DNA of 64,000 bases from Omphalotus guepiniiformis (Eukaryota > Basidiomycota > Agaricomycetes > Agaricales > Omphalotaceae): contig JAQOOI010000073.1 in assembly GCA_028554645.1 (NCBI GenBank), positions 744,001 through 808,000 on the forward strand. Reading direction: 5' to 3'. This document shows positions 23,668-40,302 of this stretch, piece by piece. Positions within the stretch are counted from its first letter, which is position 1. Each line of letters begins with the position of its first letter. The notes beneath the pieces were generated by a model that made no database searches, was not told the origin of the DNA, and saw only the letters and a program-made list of their open reading frames with translations. The translations under genes and the position numbers were made by a program.

Positions 23668-26600
23668 ATGACAGACGCTCGCGCCTGTCCCAATGTTCTT
23701 GCCCATGGCACTTGCAATGATTCCTCATGCAAGTATGAACATAATGTGTACAATTGCGAGCTTTGTACTATGGTTTTTGATAACCGAAGCGGGTACGATG
23801 CTCACGTTGCGTCTCGGCAACATGTCAATCGAACCAGGGGCGAGCCTGGTATACTTTTGTTCTGTCCTCTTTGTCGAAAGTACATTCCTGGAATGAAGAA
23901 CTGGAGTGCTCATACAAGTGGCAACCAACATATTACACGAGCCACTCGACAAGGAGTTTCTCCCGATATCCAACCTGAGGAGCCTGAGGTTGTCCCCGGA
24001 CACCAATTCTGCGTTACGTGCAACCGACACATCTTAGACAGGTACTGGGCAAACCACCCCAGTTCACCTGCGCACAAAAATCGGGAGCAATTCGTCTCTT
24101 TTAGCTCTGCGCTAGAGGAAGCTGAAATGGATAAGAATGGTGTGAGTGTAGCCGGGAGTTTCGATTTCAAGATTATCGATCCTACTGTTGCGTCCACTGG
24201 TCTCATGCTCCGCGCGACGATTCAGACAAGTGTACCCTCGTCACGAATCGCTCTTGTCGAGTTCAAGCTAGCATCGTCAAAAGGAAGGCGGACCGCATCT
24301 CCGTGAGTTTCTTTTTCCAATCGCAGCCTGTTCTTCTGTCTATCAAACGTATTCTGATTCTTCCTACAGGTTCACGGTCTCAGTCGAGGGCGCCAGTCAA
24401 ATCCTCACGTACCGTTCGCCGTTACGGCTGTCGGTGACGATGCGTCAAGCATACTTTGGTCGAAGCGTAGACCGTCTTGAACTTCTGTTTGAGGATCTGC
24501 AGCTTAAAAAACGATTCATGATATCGCGAACTCTTGAGGTCATCGTTGGCAGCAAAGAGGATCACGATTTGCTAAAGCCTCGGGCTCCTTATGTCCCACG
24601 TAAACGAACAACACGTCAGGAAGAGAAGGATATAGTGGAGGGTGAATTCCCGCCATCGACCAAGGCGATTCCCTACGTCGACCGCTTACCACATTCCTTT
24701 ATGCCGAAGCATCTTATCACGACTCTAGAGAATGGCTCGACGAAGGACAAGTTGGCTCGGCTCAAGAGACTCTATCTTCCAAGAGTTGTGAATAGCGAAA
24801 CGTATGCTAAACATTTCAAACACCTTCTGTGGGCGGAAGAATTTCAGATGGAGTAAGGGTTTTGATAAATCACTTCGTTCCAGTGTCTCATTAGTTTCGT
24901 ATCCAGTCGTGACTTGGAGTATTATGACATACCAAGCGCACAACTCAAGAAATTCAACAACTACTACTAGTAAGGCTCCTCTGTGATCTTCTCTGCCTTT
25001 GTATTTGCTGATCATTACCTTGGTGTTTAGTCTCGATGTTCCGGGTCTTGCTGAGAAGAGGCCGAGCGTGCTAGTTGGTCAGTTATACCACTCGGTCGCT
25101 CGCTGATAACGTTGAACATCGTTGACAGGTGATCGCATCCTGGTACACCGACAGGGTACTGCTGAAGGGCATTGGTATGAGGGTGGCGTCCATGTCGTAC
25201 GCAAGGAAGAAGTTGGACTTAGATTCAACCGGTCGTTTGTTGCTTCGCCAAGTGACCGGTCCCTAGTTCGTTTCAAGCTAAACCGGTACCCTATGCGTCG
25301 CCAACACCAGGCGATGGACTACGCCTTCTCGCAAGACCGGGCCCTGTTTCCGGTTGGCCTACATCTTCCAGGAACGCCATACCCGAGGGCGACTACATCT
25401 AGAATGAGATTGCGAAATCAGCTAATCGGAGGCAACATTCCCCAACTTCAGGCGGTCGTCTCTATTGCGCGACAACCACCGGGATCTGTTCCATTCGTCA
25501 TTTTTGGCCCGTAAGTCCTTGAGTATGTGCAGTTCCGCTTGTATTCTTACTATTTGTTTCTCCTAGGCCCGGAACGGGAAAGACTGTCACCATGGTTGAG
25601 GCCATTTTCCAAGTCCTCGACTCTAGTCCTACAGCACGCGTCTTAGCTTGTGCTCCGTCGAATTCCGCCGCTGATCTGATCACGTCGAGGCTCAAATCCT
25701 TGTCAGTGGATGAGCTCTTCCGTGCTTATGCGCCCTCGCGAAACAAGGAGCAGGTACCCATCGATGTGCTGCCTTTCACATACCAAAATAGTGATGGGCA
25801 CTTCTCAGTGCCTTTGCTGACAAGAATGAAGCGTTTCCGAGTCATCGTCACTACGTGTGTCTCAGCTAACATCGTATCAGGCATCGGTATTACTCGAGGT
25901 CACTACTCTCATATATTTGTCGATGAAGCTGGGCAGGCTACAGAGCCTGAGGCTATGATTGCCATCAAGACCATGGCGGACAACAAGACCAACATCATAC
26001 TCTCTGGTGATCCCAAGCAACTTGGGCCTATTATCCGGTCAGGCATTGCACGAGAGCTGGGCTTAGAGACATCGTACCTCGAGAGGCTCATGAAGCGGGA
26101 TATATACGATGAAGTCGCTGGGTATGGAAAATGGTGCGTTAGAATCTTTGTCGGTAGACTTTTATGTGAATCTGATAGTAGTCCGTAGCGTCGTGAAGCT
26201 TGTGAAGAACTTCCGTTCTCACAATGCCATTCTCAAGTTCCCGAACGAACGTTTCTACCGTGGCGATCTGCAGGCTTGTGGTGACGCCAAAGTCATCAAT
26301 TCTTACCTCGATTCTCCACATGTCATCTCGAAGAAATTCCCTATCGTCTTTCATGCTATTTCAGGCAAAGATGACCGAGAGGCTTCATCTCCTTCGTTCT
26401 TCAATATCGATGAGGTGACTTTGGTCAAGTCCTTGATTCAAAAGCTGCGTTCGGACCGCAAGATACGCATTAGTACGTTGGTTGTGTTGTCTTCAAAACT
26501 ATTTATTGACTCTATTTTACAGCTGACAATGATATCGGTGTTATTGCCCCGTATCATGCACAAGTTTTGAAGCTTCGAAATGCTCTCCGAAGTGTGGCTG

Positions 26601-27183
26601 ATGCAGTCAAGGTTGGGAGTGTTGAGGAGTTCCAAGGCCAAGTAAGCGTGTTTATCATGTCATATAGTCTTTTGGGTGTTAGTTGATGAAATCATGCAGG
26701 AACGACGCGTGATCATTGTTTCCACCGTTAGGAGTAGCAAGGAGTTCGTCGAGTACGATCTAAAGCATACCCTTGGGTTTGTTGCCAACCCTCGGCGATT
26801 CAATGGTGAGCTCGCACTTTTTCCGTTCCATGGCAATTCAAGTATTGACTATCCTACTTTGTATAGTCGCTGTCACGCGTGCACAGGCTCTCCTATACAT
26901 CGTCGGTGACCCTTCCGTATTGTCGCTAGATCCATTGTGGCGCTCTTTACTCAATTACATACATGAAAATGGCGGGTGGACTGGTCAGCCACCGACTTGG
27001 GATACATCCGCGTCGGTGGAAGAGACTGGAGGGTATGACTCTGTCATACGTGAGGCTGCACGAGATGACATGAATGAGTTCACGCGGTTGATGGAATCCT
27101 TGACGTTGAACGGTGTCGAGGCAGCGGCAGATGATGACGGTGATGCCGCGAATATAGACCGCCCATGGAACGAAATGGAGTAG
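23668..27183 (+). CDS. Zinc-finger SF1 RNA helicase, MOV10/SDE3-like
   Basis: Upf1-family superfamily 1 helicase; MOV10/SDE3 relatives act with Argonaute in RNA silencing and transposon control, so a silencing or RNA-surveillance role is inferred. Ten exons with canonical introns give 1000 residues: 23668-24302, 24370-24852, 24907-24969, 25031-25077, 25129-25510, 25567-26133, 26189-26472, 26523-26641, 26700-26805, 26867-27183. The N-terminus has a CCCH finger (C-x8-C-x4-C-x3-H) followed by Cys2-His2-type fingers (CELC...H...H, CPLC...H...H, and a third CVTC). Then come a beta-barrel-like linker, Walker A GPPGTGKT near residue 537, [12 protein letters not shown] near 654, [21 protein letters not shown], and VAVTRAQ near 896. 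The C-terminus is acidic. The N-terminal fingers distinguish it from plain Upf1. Confidence 0.92.
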
Positions 27184-27828
27184 TGTCTACATTTTCTTGC
27201 TTTTGTATATCCTGATTATCGTGTCATGTTGAACGAATATTATGGAGGAGGTCCGGTCCGGTCTAGTTGTGCGAGTCCGCGCCACACAGCTCAAAACGTT
27301 CACCAGCACTATAAAGATACGATTTCCCAACGAGTTCCAGCTGACTTCATGTACGAAGAACGTTGCGCTACGAGTGTCCTCAAAACTGAAGTAGTGTGTA
27401 GATTCAAAAGGTGCGAATTGTGTCTTGTTAAATGGATTGGCTCCCAAGAATATTGATTTTTAGTATATGGCTCGCTCTCAGGCTCTGATGGTTGCTCCAC
27501 CAGCGAAGTCTCTTTTTGGATGATCCTTGAGTCAGCGGATTACCCAAGCCTTCACAGGAAACGGCGGCCTCTCCCACTCGGGATTCTCCAGGGGGGACTA
27601 TGAATACTTCAATGGCTGGGAGGGAAATGTATCTGGAAGCGTGTCTAACGACACCTGATATGCAAAAGTGCGTACCATGGTCGAAAGATTTGACCCAAAA
27701 ACCCACCTTTTGCGTATGACCAGAATGGTTTTTCTTTCCCTTGTCCTTGACTCAGCTGCTGGTCAGGAGCTATGCGACCAGTCTCATAAGATGACTTGTT
27801 ACTCAATTTTGGTACCTTGAATGCCATC
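27184..27828. other. Intergenic region upstream of aldehyde dehydrogenase
   Basis: No gene seen; helicase 3' flank and ALDH promoter. Confidence 0.5.
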
Positions 27829-29625
<1,797 letters not shown>

Positions 29626-30209
29626 AGGAGTATAAATGCCATGGAGGAGCTCATCTCCTACTGCAACAGTTGTGCATGCATAGTCTAATTTTGATACGGA
29701 CACATTGATTGTGTTTTACATCTATACCTGCGTCTCCTGCATGTAAGACACTTCTGGGATCGGCGTTATTATCGTGCCTGAGCGGTGGCGGTAGGACTTG
29801 ACCGGAGTCAATTCGATATCCTAAAAGCATATATGTGCGACTGTATAGAAATGTAACAGAGGTTCTAGTACATACCTTGCGAGAGTCTGAAATTGTTGAT
29901 CGCCGGGTAGGAGTGGATCGATTCACGCTAACTTGGAGCTAAACGTTCCGTATCAGCGACGGAACTGGCAGTGAGGTGAAAAAGTGCACTACCTCCATGC
30001 CAGAAGCAGTACGAGACCTCGTGCGGGAAATAGATGAACCTGAACTTTCGTTGTTCACATGTACTAAACCGATTTTGCGCCGATGAGATGGTCTGGAGTT
30101 CAAACTGGGATGATTGTGAGCGGCGTTCTTTCAGTCTCCAGTATTGCCAAATCACCTCGCCAATAATGAATTGGAGTATACTATGGACAACGCAATTAGT
30201 AAGGTATCA
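29626..30209. other. Convergent 3' intergenic region
   Basis: Between the ALDH stop and the end of the minus-strand DUF6534 gene. Open frames on the minus strand (29928-30155 and 29651-29926) could be further C-terminal exons of that gene but show no domain. Confidence 0.4.
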
Positions 30210-31409
30210 TCATGACCCTGAAGAAATCCTAGCTACATTTCGCCAGCGAAAGATATACAGCAAACCAGACATCTTCAATTGCGAAATCATTAGTAAAGTG
30301 GAAGAGTCTTCGACACAGATGGGAACCCACGCACAATTGAACTTCATCGTCTGAAACTAATGCGCCGAGGATCAGAGTGTGATGGACCTCCATTTGATAG
30401 AAGAACTTACACAGATGAGAACAGTAACTGATGTGATGCTAGTTTCATCATGATACAGCGTTGAATGAAAATGCACAGTTCACATGTTTTGAAAATTACC
30501 TGGTCACTAATCCTGTTTCTGGGATAGGATTCTGGTCAAATAGCGACACCAGGCTGTAGACAAGGAACTTACCAATAACCCATAAAAGTAGCCGGTTCAG
30601 AAGCTGCGTCGAGCTACAAATATGGTAAGAATCAGAGAAGAGACATCGTCTGAGATGGCATAGACGTACGTCTGCAGCGTCACGGGCGTAGCGAACCGTT
30701 TCAAGTAGTAGCAGAGAGTTGCGGCGATCAGTATATCCACCGTAGCGCCTAGCGCCAAACACGCAGTGAGCAACCAGCCCCAATTTCGTTGAAAGTCAAA
30801 GTTATTCGGTTCTCGAGGGACATCTAGGAAACTTTCATAGCTGAGGACAAGCCCGGCTAATAGATGTAAGGCGGTGAGGGCCCATCCTGCTATAGCGAGG
30901 TATACCTTGCCACTGAGTCTGCGTATCTGCTCCACGTAATAACCCTTGATTGTGCCTCTCAGTTTCTAGACGATGATAATTATATGGCAAACGAACCTGG
31001 ACTACAGTGGTGATGACTGTTTCAAGTAGGCTGCAAATTGATATAGGATAAGAATTGCCAGGTTTATCCAGAAGGTCAGCGTTTGTGATCGTGGCCTCAT
31101 ACACTGACTGTACAGCGCTGATGGCATGACCAAACTCGAGGCACCTGCGACTCCGCAATACTGGTGAGCTCCAGCACAATGGTCAAACCAATAGACTGAC
31201 AAAATAAATAGAACCTACGAAAGTCAGCATTTAAGAAAGTCAGCTAGAGAACAAATGCTCACAAGTAGCACAAGAAAAATTGAATCATTTTCGCAATTTT
31301 TGAAATAGAGATGTCCCTGCATCACAACGACACCGAACATGAAGATACTCAAGAAGGCGCCAATTTCCAGGGCACCGAGTAAATCTGGAGACGCGAAGCC
31401 TGGAGGCAT
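30210..31409 (-). CDS. DUF6534-type seven-helix membrane protein
   Basis: Integral membrane protein of a family expanded in Agaricomycetes; function unknown. The start at 31409 gives MPPGFASPDLLGALEIGAFL, matching the family N-terminus that leads into a first helix (SIFMFGVVVMQGHLYF). Further pieces joined by GT-AG introns: VLFILCLEFGHAISAVQSVY, then TVVQ joined to IRRLSGKVYLAIAGWALTA, a helix pair ending GATVDILIAATLCYYLKR, TSTQLLNRLLLWVIETGLVT, and ITSVTVLIC. These follow the family order, including the RLSG and DxLIAxxLCYYL motifs. The last exon (STLLMISQLKM, stop at 30210) is poorly conserved, so the C-terminus is uncertain. It is not closely related to the three copies at the left edge although both are multi-pass. 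Confidence 0.75.
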
Positions 31410-33611
31410 AGGGAAGATGTAAGTATGTGGAACAGGACGGAAGCGAAGAAAAAGAAAGTAGGCACCTTGACATCAGCACCAAGTCGAAGTATCTTATACT
31501 TTATGATCGATGTGGTTGTCCTGGGCCTCTTCCCAGTGATGATCGCGAACACAGCGACATATCAACCAGTTCGCTGGAAATGAATGCAACTTTTAATACA
31601 TAGAGTATCAGCAAATGATGCGTTTCTCGACATAACAGCAATTGATAGAAAGTTGAAACCTATGCCGTTCTAAGGAAGTGAGATGTAAATCCCACAATGT
31701 CGAGTCTTCGAAGTACCCAGTCTCATCAACAATGATGTACTCGGAGCCGTTGTTGTAGTCGTATCACAGAGACAGGTGATGATCATGATACCCATATACA
31801 CAATTGTAAGAGAAAATATTGAATTCTTCGCAACATAAATAATACATTGTGCGGGTACATTACCATCTGAGAAGGAAACAGTAAGTACATTTGCAGTCAG
31901 AAATAACTGGAAGGTGATGAGAGTATCAGAGAAGCCGTGATTTTCTTTTTCCTTGCTAGCACAAAGCCTCGGAATCGGTGACATTACACCAGAACGGCGC
32001 AACGCACACGCCTTCCATAGGGAAGGGATGCACGAGGCTAGGTGACAGACAAGGACTCAAAGAATGGATGAACTTGTTTTCATCCGGAGGGGCGGTGCGA
32101 AATAGCAGACTTACAATAACCGTATCTAGCCCGTTCAATGATTAAGACAACGAGCCGACAACCTGAAGTAGATATGGTCAGCGAACGAAGAAAGTAAAAC
32201 CGAATGAAGGTAAAGAAAGTCAGAGAAGAGTTTTGGTATGAGGTATCCACAAGAGATTGATTATTCTCGTTCGGAAGCAGAACTGAATAAGTGTTCATCA
32301 CAATGCGCAGGTTGCGCATGCGAAAAAAGAATCATGAACTCACCACAAGAGACCGTTGAAGGGAAACAGAAAGCCAGGAAGAAAGCAGACGAAAGACATG
32401 AAAGAAAGGCTGATTCTTTTTGTGACTGTACAGTTGCTTTAGAACTCCGATGACGGAGAATGAATGTGACCCTTGCATAAAGGTCACGCATGGTCATACA
32501 TAATTTCTTCCTCTCTCTCGCTCTTCTGGTGTCTCTCAGCTTTCTTTCTTCCTCTGCGCAAAATTTACTTACATGGAATAGGTGAGAACTGGCTCTATTT
32601 ATGTTCGATGATGATTCTTTCCATCTCCGAGTTGGTGAAGTTCATTCAAATGATCCTTTCTCGTAACATGCATCACCAACTGAAATTTCAACATTTTCCC
32701 TCCTTGCTTCTACCTTTGATTTTACATTGTACTGATCCTTTCTTTTCCCTCCTTGCTCTCAGGTTAGTAGTTGTCATCACTTGATGCTCGGCTTGTGACG
32801 AAGTTTGTTGGCGGGCGACGAAACAAACTATGGGCCCAATGCTGACACACACCACCCGCTGAAGCAATAATGATGGTTCTGTATAGCTGCTGAATCGCTT
32901 TGCTTATACTCCGCATCGACAGGGTGATACTTTTTTGTTTGACATTGGAACCCGGAAGGTGAGCATTTTTGGACTTTTTTCTTTTTTCTTTTATGATGTT
33001 TCCAAATTATATACAAGCATATGTCCGACATTCATGAAGGATAATGTTCTATGTCTGAATTCTGTTCTGACTTACTTCCGTGGATCATATGTATTGACGC
33101 TTTTCAATAGGGCCTCCCCGCTTCTTCCAGCTTGTCTAAAACTTGTGTAGTTGTAGCTGTGCATATGAACCACTAATAGAATATATGCATGGTACCCTAC
33201 GTATGTCGGAGCTACATCCTGAGCCACCCATGATATGAGTGCCGCTGAAATGCTTGCCCACAAACCACAGCCCCTCGAGGAGCACTGTGTTGACAGTCTC
33301 GAGTTACATGCATTTCGGCTTTAAAGTTTAAATAAGTGCTAGCCGTCACTTAAAAGCTCAAATCTTTGAAGTTTGAAGGGACATGTATTGTCACGTCTCT
33401 TCCAACGAACTAAAACATACAGCGAAAGAAGAAAAGAAAATCCAGGTCCGAAAGATATAGATCCAAAAAAAAAGTAATACGGAAAGGGGAACACTGCAGC
33501 AGGAAAGCTATGAAATTAAAGAAGACCTCTCGAGCCAATCCGTCAGCTGGTATTCCAAACCATGAAAAGAGGGCCAAAGGGTGATTGACGTCCACAGAAA
33601 GGCTACTATCC
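31410..33611. other. Gene-poor intergenic region
   Basis: Only short open frames. On the minus strand, 31670-32002 contains a hydrophobic stretch and, in another frame, a run ending DETGYFEDSTLWDLHL that looks coding-like; a small unrecognised multi-exon gene between about 31650 and 32450 is possible but I cannot build a model. 33300-33611 is the calcineurin 3' flank. Confidence 0.35.
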
Positions 33612-36143
<2,532 letters not shown>

Positions 36144-38902
36144 CGAGGATATTATTTGCGGTCGTCGTCGTCACCGTGATAGAGGGCAGAAATGAAGGTA
36201 GACGACAGGAAAAGATGAATCGCGATCGTCTCTCCATCTCTCCGGAGGGCTGTGCGGCCGGCGTCTGTTTCTTTCGACTGCTGTAAACCTCAATAGCTTT
36301 ATTGTGTGCTTCTACTGCGGTCATGGTAGATAATACAAGAATGAGTAGCTCAGTTCAAACAACGCCACGATTCTATTTCACGGAAAATAGAGGGAGAAAA
36401 ACGTTTGAAAGACGGGGATCAATCTACGATATATGTACTGCATATGTTCGTTCTTACCGAGCCACCGAGCCGAAATTAGGAATTAGAAAGCAGAGTGGCT
36501 CATTAGAACCGACGAAGATAAGCATTTAACAATGTAAAAGAGCATTGGGCAAGGAAACAGTCAGAAGCACAGATGAATGCGCCTATTCTGGAACTTCGAA
36601 GGAAGGAATGCAACAATGATGACAGAATTTAATCCGACATTTGGCGTCTGTAGCAATCTATGTATTTGCTTTTGCGAAACTGCCTGCCCTGGACGTCCAT
36701 TCGAATTCGAGGTTATAACGAAAAGTCAGGAGGTCAGCGGTGGTGAAAGCCGACGGCCGCCGCCTACGTGGGTTCCACCTGGTCTCCACAGGGGTGCCAG
36801 GTTTGCTTCGAAGTTGAGGATTTTTTCACCTGCTACACAGATCCATTTTTTGATGCTGCATGACGCCGCACAAGTTGAAGACTTGAGGCCTGGCTCGAGT
36901 CTGGCCCAAGCAGTCTCCAGTGAGAAGATTGGTGGCAGAACGGGTTTCAATGCACGTCTCCTACGAATAGCTCGGTCGCCATCTACCAGATTGCATCCTT
37001 GTAAGCTGTATAGCTACCACCGTTGCTGCCATTGGTGAAGAATTGAAATTAGTATAATCACCTCGCCTTGCTATAATACTGGCCTCCAGGTATCTGAGCA
37101 CTTGAAATTGGGGAATGTGGAAGAATACAGTGTGACGTTGGGAGTAGATGCCCGTGGGAACATTTGATGAATCTGCCTATACTACTTTTAGGGGTCTGAT
37201 CACGTTGAAGTCGCCCTACTTACAACGACGACAAATCTTCTCGAGATGCTTAACGTCTATGAGCGTCTCAAAGTCGCGTGCAGTCAAGAGCGCGGAGTTG
37301 TGCTGACTGGCTAGCTAAGTGTAGGTCCGCTGCTTCATGGCTCACCTATTTACCTCTCATCTGCGATAGGTAAATCCACTGCAACTCGCCTAGTTCTTGC
37401 TCGAACACTTGGCGGATCCTACACATCTTCAGTACATGTGTACAGTCTCAATAACACTGGTTCTTGGGACGATTCACAGCCCAATGGAAAGCAGGATTGA
37501 AGCGCTATCTGACTCTGAGCTGCCGTGATCTCTCATCATGCGGAAAGGCTTCCCCTCAATTCTGCTTTGACTAGCCACCCCGTGTTTGCAATCCATGCTG
37601 ACCCCCCACACGGAGCAATTGTGTACTTGTATGGATTATGCGGCCTTGGTCTTGGTGAGGGTCAGGAAGCGACTTTCTCAATTGGTATGATAAATGACAC
37701 GATTTACAATGCGTTGACTAACTCTTCTACATAGCCTCAGCCTACACCCAGAATTCCGGCTCCTTTCGGCTTTCGGACACTGACAAGTTGCAATGAGTTG
37801 AAGATGCACAACAGTTCTGTGCCCCATGTCCTCGCGATGTTGTCAAGTATCTTACACCAGCCAAATTCCTTGTAGAAACGGTAGCAGGTTTCTTTCGACT
37901 CAGTCTCCACCTTGACACCTTCGAGAGGATACTCGCGCTTCTTCATTTCTCAAGGACTTGGATGAATCATCGGGCACACTCGTTCTCTTGCGCAGGATCG
38001 CCGCCCGCGACGGTTCCGACCAGGTTATCCTCGACGTCAAGTCTCCTCTTATCAATGAGGTGTTTCTGAGATCTACTCTGTTTGAAAGGGCTGGTGGATT
38101 GTTTAGGGTTTCCTCGGGCATCCCAGAAGTCAGCACCTTAGACGGGTGGACCTTCGAATCTGTCGCTATTCGCTTGACCAGTCTCATGGCCCGTTCAAGC
38201 AGATGTTACTCGAACGAGGCATAGAGGATACGGACACGTATCACGATTCCACTTTCGCGGGCTCCGGCGAATGTGTCGTCATTCACGACTCGAGAAAGGG
38301 AGTCCTCGCCATGAAGCGGGGACAGAGACGATCTTACATCCACAATCTCTTCTCATTTGAGTGTCGGTGATTTTCTCTGAGCGCCGAGTCGTCCTTTATT
38401 CGGACATCGATAATTCTGTGCTTTCCGTCAACAGCGACATCCCTTGGATCTTACTATGTTCCTTGGATGAAGATGAGGAATGACCAGGCAAGTTTGTCAG
38501 GGTCAATTATGTTCTCATATCACCACATAGGGAGTGTAGGTGGTTTGGAGGGTGCCGAGCTGGTAAAGGGTGATGTGTTCGTGCAGTATCTTGACATCAA
38601 GGTTGCAAAATGCATATCATTGGTCTTCAATTAGAACTCCAGCTTCTATTTCACTTCATGTATCGATATATGTAGCGCTTGTGCTGAATATACTACTAGT
38701 ACCTGTTTTGCTAAAACCTGAGTCCGCTGAGAAGGCATGATGGCCGTGGGAAGTTGTGGTGGGCTGTCCTGCAGCAGTGAGGCAAAGCATCTTCAACAAC
38801 TCTTGAATACTTGATTTTCTCTAATTTCTCTGCTTCGTTTCTCGGGCAGCTTTCAACCTGGCTTTTCGTCGACCTCGACCTTGGGTGCAAATTGATGCCA
38901 GC
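36144..38902. other. Gene-poor stretch with decayed coding fragments
   Basis: About 2.7 kb without a gene I can model. 36577-37038 (plus) and its complement are open in both strands but show no domain. The stretch 37500-38650 contains frame fragments described separately. Confidence 0.4.
37958..38370 (+). pseudogene. Frameshifted coding fragment, unrecognised
   Basis: Two overlapping open frames read like one protein with a shift near 38180: the first holds GTLVLLRRIAARDGSDQVIL and FRVSSGIPEVSTLDG; the second continues SHGPFKQMLLERGIEDTDTY and SGECVVIHDSRKGVLAMKRG before a stop. Composition and lack of low complexity suggest real former coding sequence. I do not recognise the family. An unnoticed intron is an alternative to a frameshift. 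Confidence 0.3.
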
Positions 38903-40034
38903 ATGGACCTTCCATCGTATTCTGGACACCAAAATCGCTCGCCAGTCGCCATTTCTCATCATGTTCCAGTCATTTTTCGAAGACTTCATAGGTTCAAGCA
39001 AATGGTCTGTGGAACGCCTAAAGGTCATCCTTGAGAATCCTCTACTGACGCCCTGGTCGTTGGCTCGTAGGACTTCGAACAAGCGCTATGGCAGTTGACG
39101 TATTTATGTCTGGCGCCACGGAGAGTGTGAGTGTGAGTGTTTTTATGAATAGTGCCTGTCAGGTTGAATTGAAATGGTGCCAGCTATCGAAATGTTTATT
39201 TTCACAAGCGTAGGTTATATTGAATGTGAGACTGGTCGCAATTAATGGACATTTCTTCAGAAACCAAAAACACCTGGGCTCGAGATGACCCTGCCATCCT
39301 TGTGCTCATAGTCGCATGCCTCTGTGGTATGTATTCGTGTCATGAAGTGCAAATATAGCTTTAACTTTGTATGGTGCCAGTTTCCGCGGTTTCATGGTCG
39401 GTCGTGTATTCGTATAGCTTTACGGAGGCAGTGAAGCTCGCCTTCTTCATGATCGTGCGAGATTACCTTCTCAGTGGAATAATTATAGCAACATTGCTGT
39501 GGTTTGTCTTTGTCCTGTTCCTCTGGTCACAAATTTTCATGTTGGTATTCCAGGTTTGTCTCCAATCGTTTGCTCATTTCTCCGCCTTCCCATTCGACGC
39601 CAGCGGATTCGTCCGTCGAATGGGCTTATGCATTTGATGTACACACAAACGCTTTTTTCCCGTTCTATCTGGCACTATACCTCGCGCAACTTTTCTTGCT
39701 GCCGATCGTTTTGAAGGATAACTGGGTCTGTCTATTTCTAGGCAATACACTGTACCTTGCAGCGTGCGTGGATTTCTTATTTACGTGCTTCTATCTCCTG
39801 CTGAAGAGCTTTTCTAGGTTTGCGCAGTATACTTATGGAATCTACCTGGGTTTGAGTGGTAAGTTCACAAGCAAATGCTGTAGTAAGCGCTAACATCTGG
39901 TCACAGCGCTTCCATTTTTGATTCGCTCCGAACTCTTGCTTTCTCCATTACTTCCGTTGTTCACCGCATATATCGTGTCTTTGCTAGGATTTAATGTGGC
40001 CAAGCATGTACTTGCCGTGTATTTCGGGTCGTGA
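38903..40034 (+). CDS. UNC-50/Gmh1 family Golgi membrane protein
   Basis: Inner-nuclear/Golgi membrane protein; yeast Gmh1 works with the Arf-GEF Gea1/2 and animal UNC-50 in receptor trafficking. Eight exons with canonical introns give 249 residues: 38903-39004, 39071-39126, 39184-39209, 39261-39326, 39381-39501, 39554-39763, 39818-39858, 39907-40034. Family landmarks are continuous: VIFRRLHRFKQMDFEQALWQ, APRRVYRNVYFHKQTKNTWARDDPA (split over three exons), IIIATLLWF, VEWAYAFDVHTNAFFPFYL, GNTLYLAAFAQYTY, ALPFLIRSEL, and YIVSLLGFNVAKHVL at the end. About five helices. The start at 38903 was chosen because the first exon supplies the conserved FRRL segment. The 26-base third exon makes this gene easy to mis-annotate. 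Confidence 0.93.
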
Positions 40035-40302
40035 CCCCAATCACGAAAGCTGCACTCAATAGAACAATATATAGCTCTTTCATGTATAGCATAACAAATG
40101 CTTCTATGCTCTATCTGCGTCCTACCGTAGCAAGGGATCTGAACTTTGAAGTGATGACGCCGTCGCAGATGGTATTATTTTTAATCGCCGCTTAAAACCA
40201 TGCTGCCCCCGCGTACAAAGAACTTCTTCACACTTGGCTTCTAATTTTTACCTTCCATCATTACCTTTTGTCTCGTATCTCTCTCTTTATCTCTTCTGGT
40301 TC

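Noticed and set aside
36577..37038. 153-residue frame and its antisense 74-residue frame
   Set aside because: Both strands open, no domain, no splice logic linking it to neighbours.
39127..39260. Frameshift in UNC-50
   Set aside because: A 26-base exon at 39184-39209 supplies YRNVYFHK and restores the frame with canonical introns.
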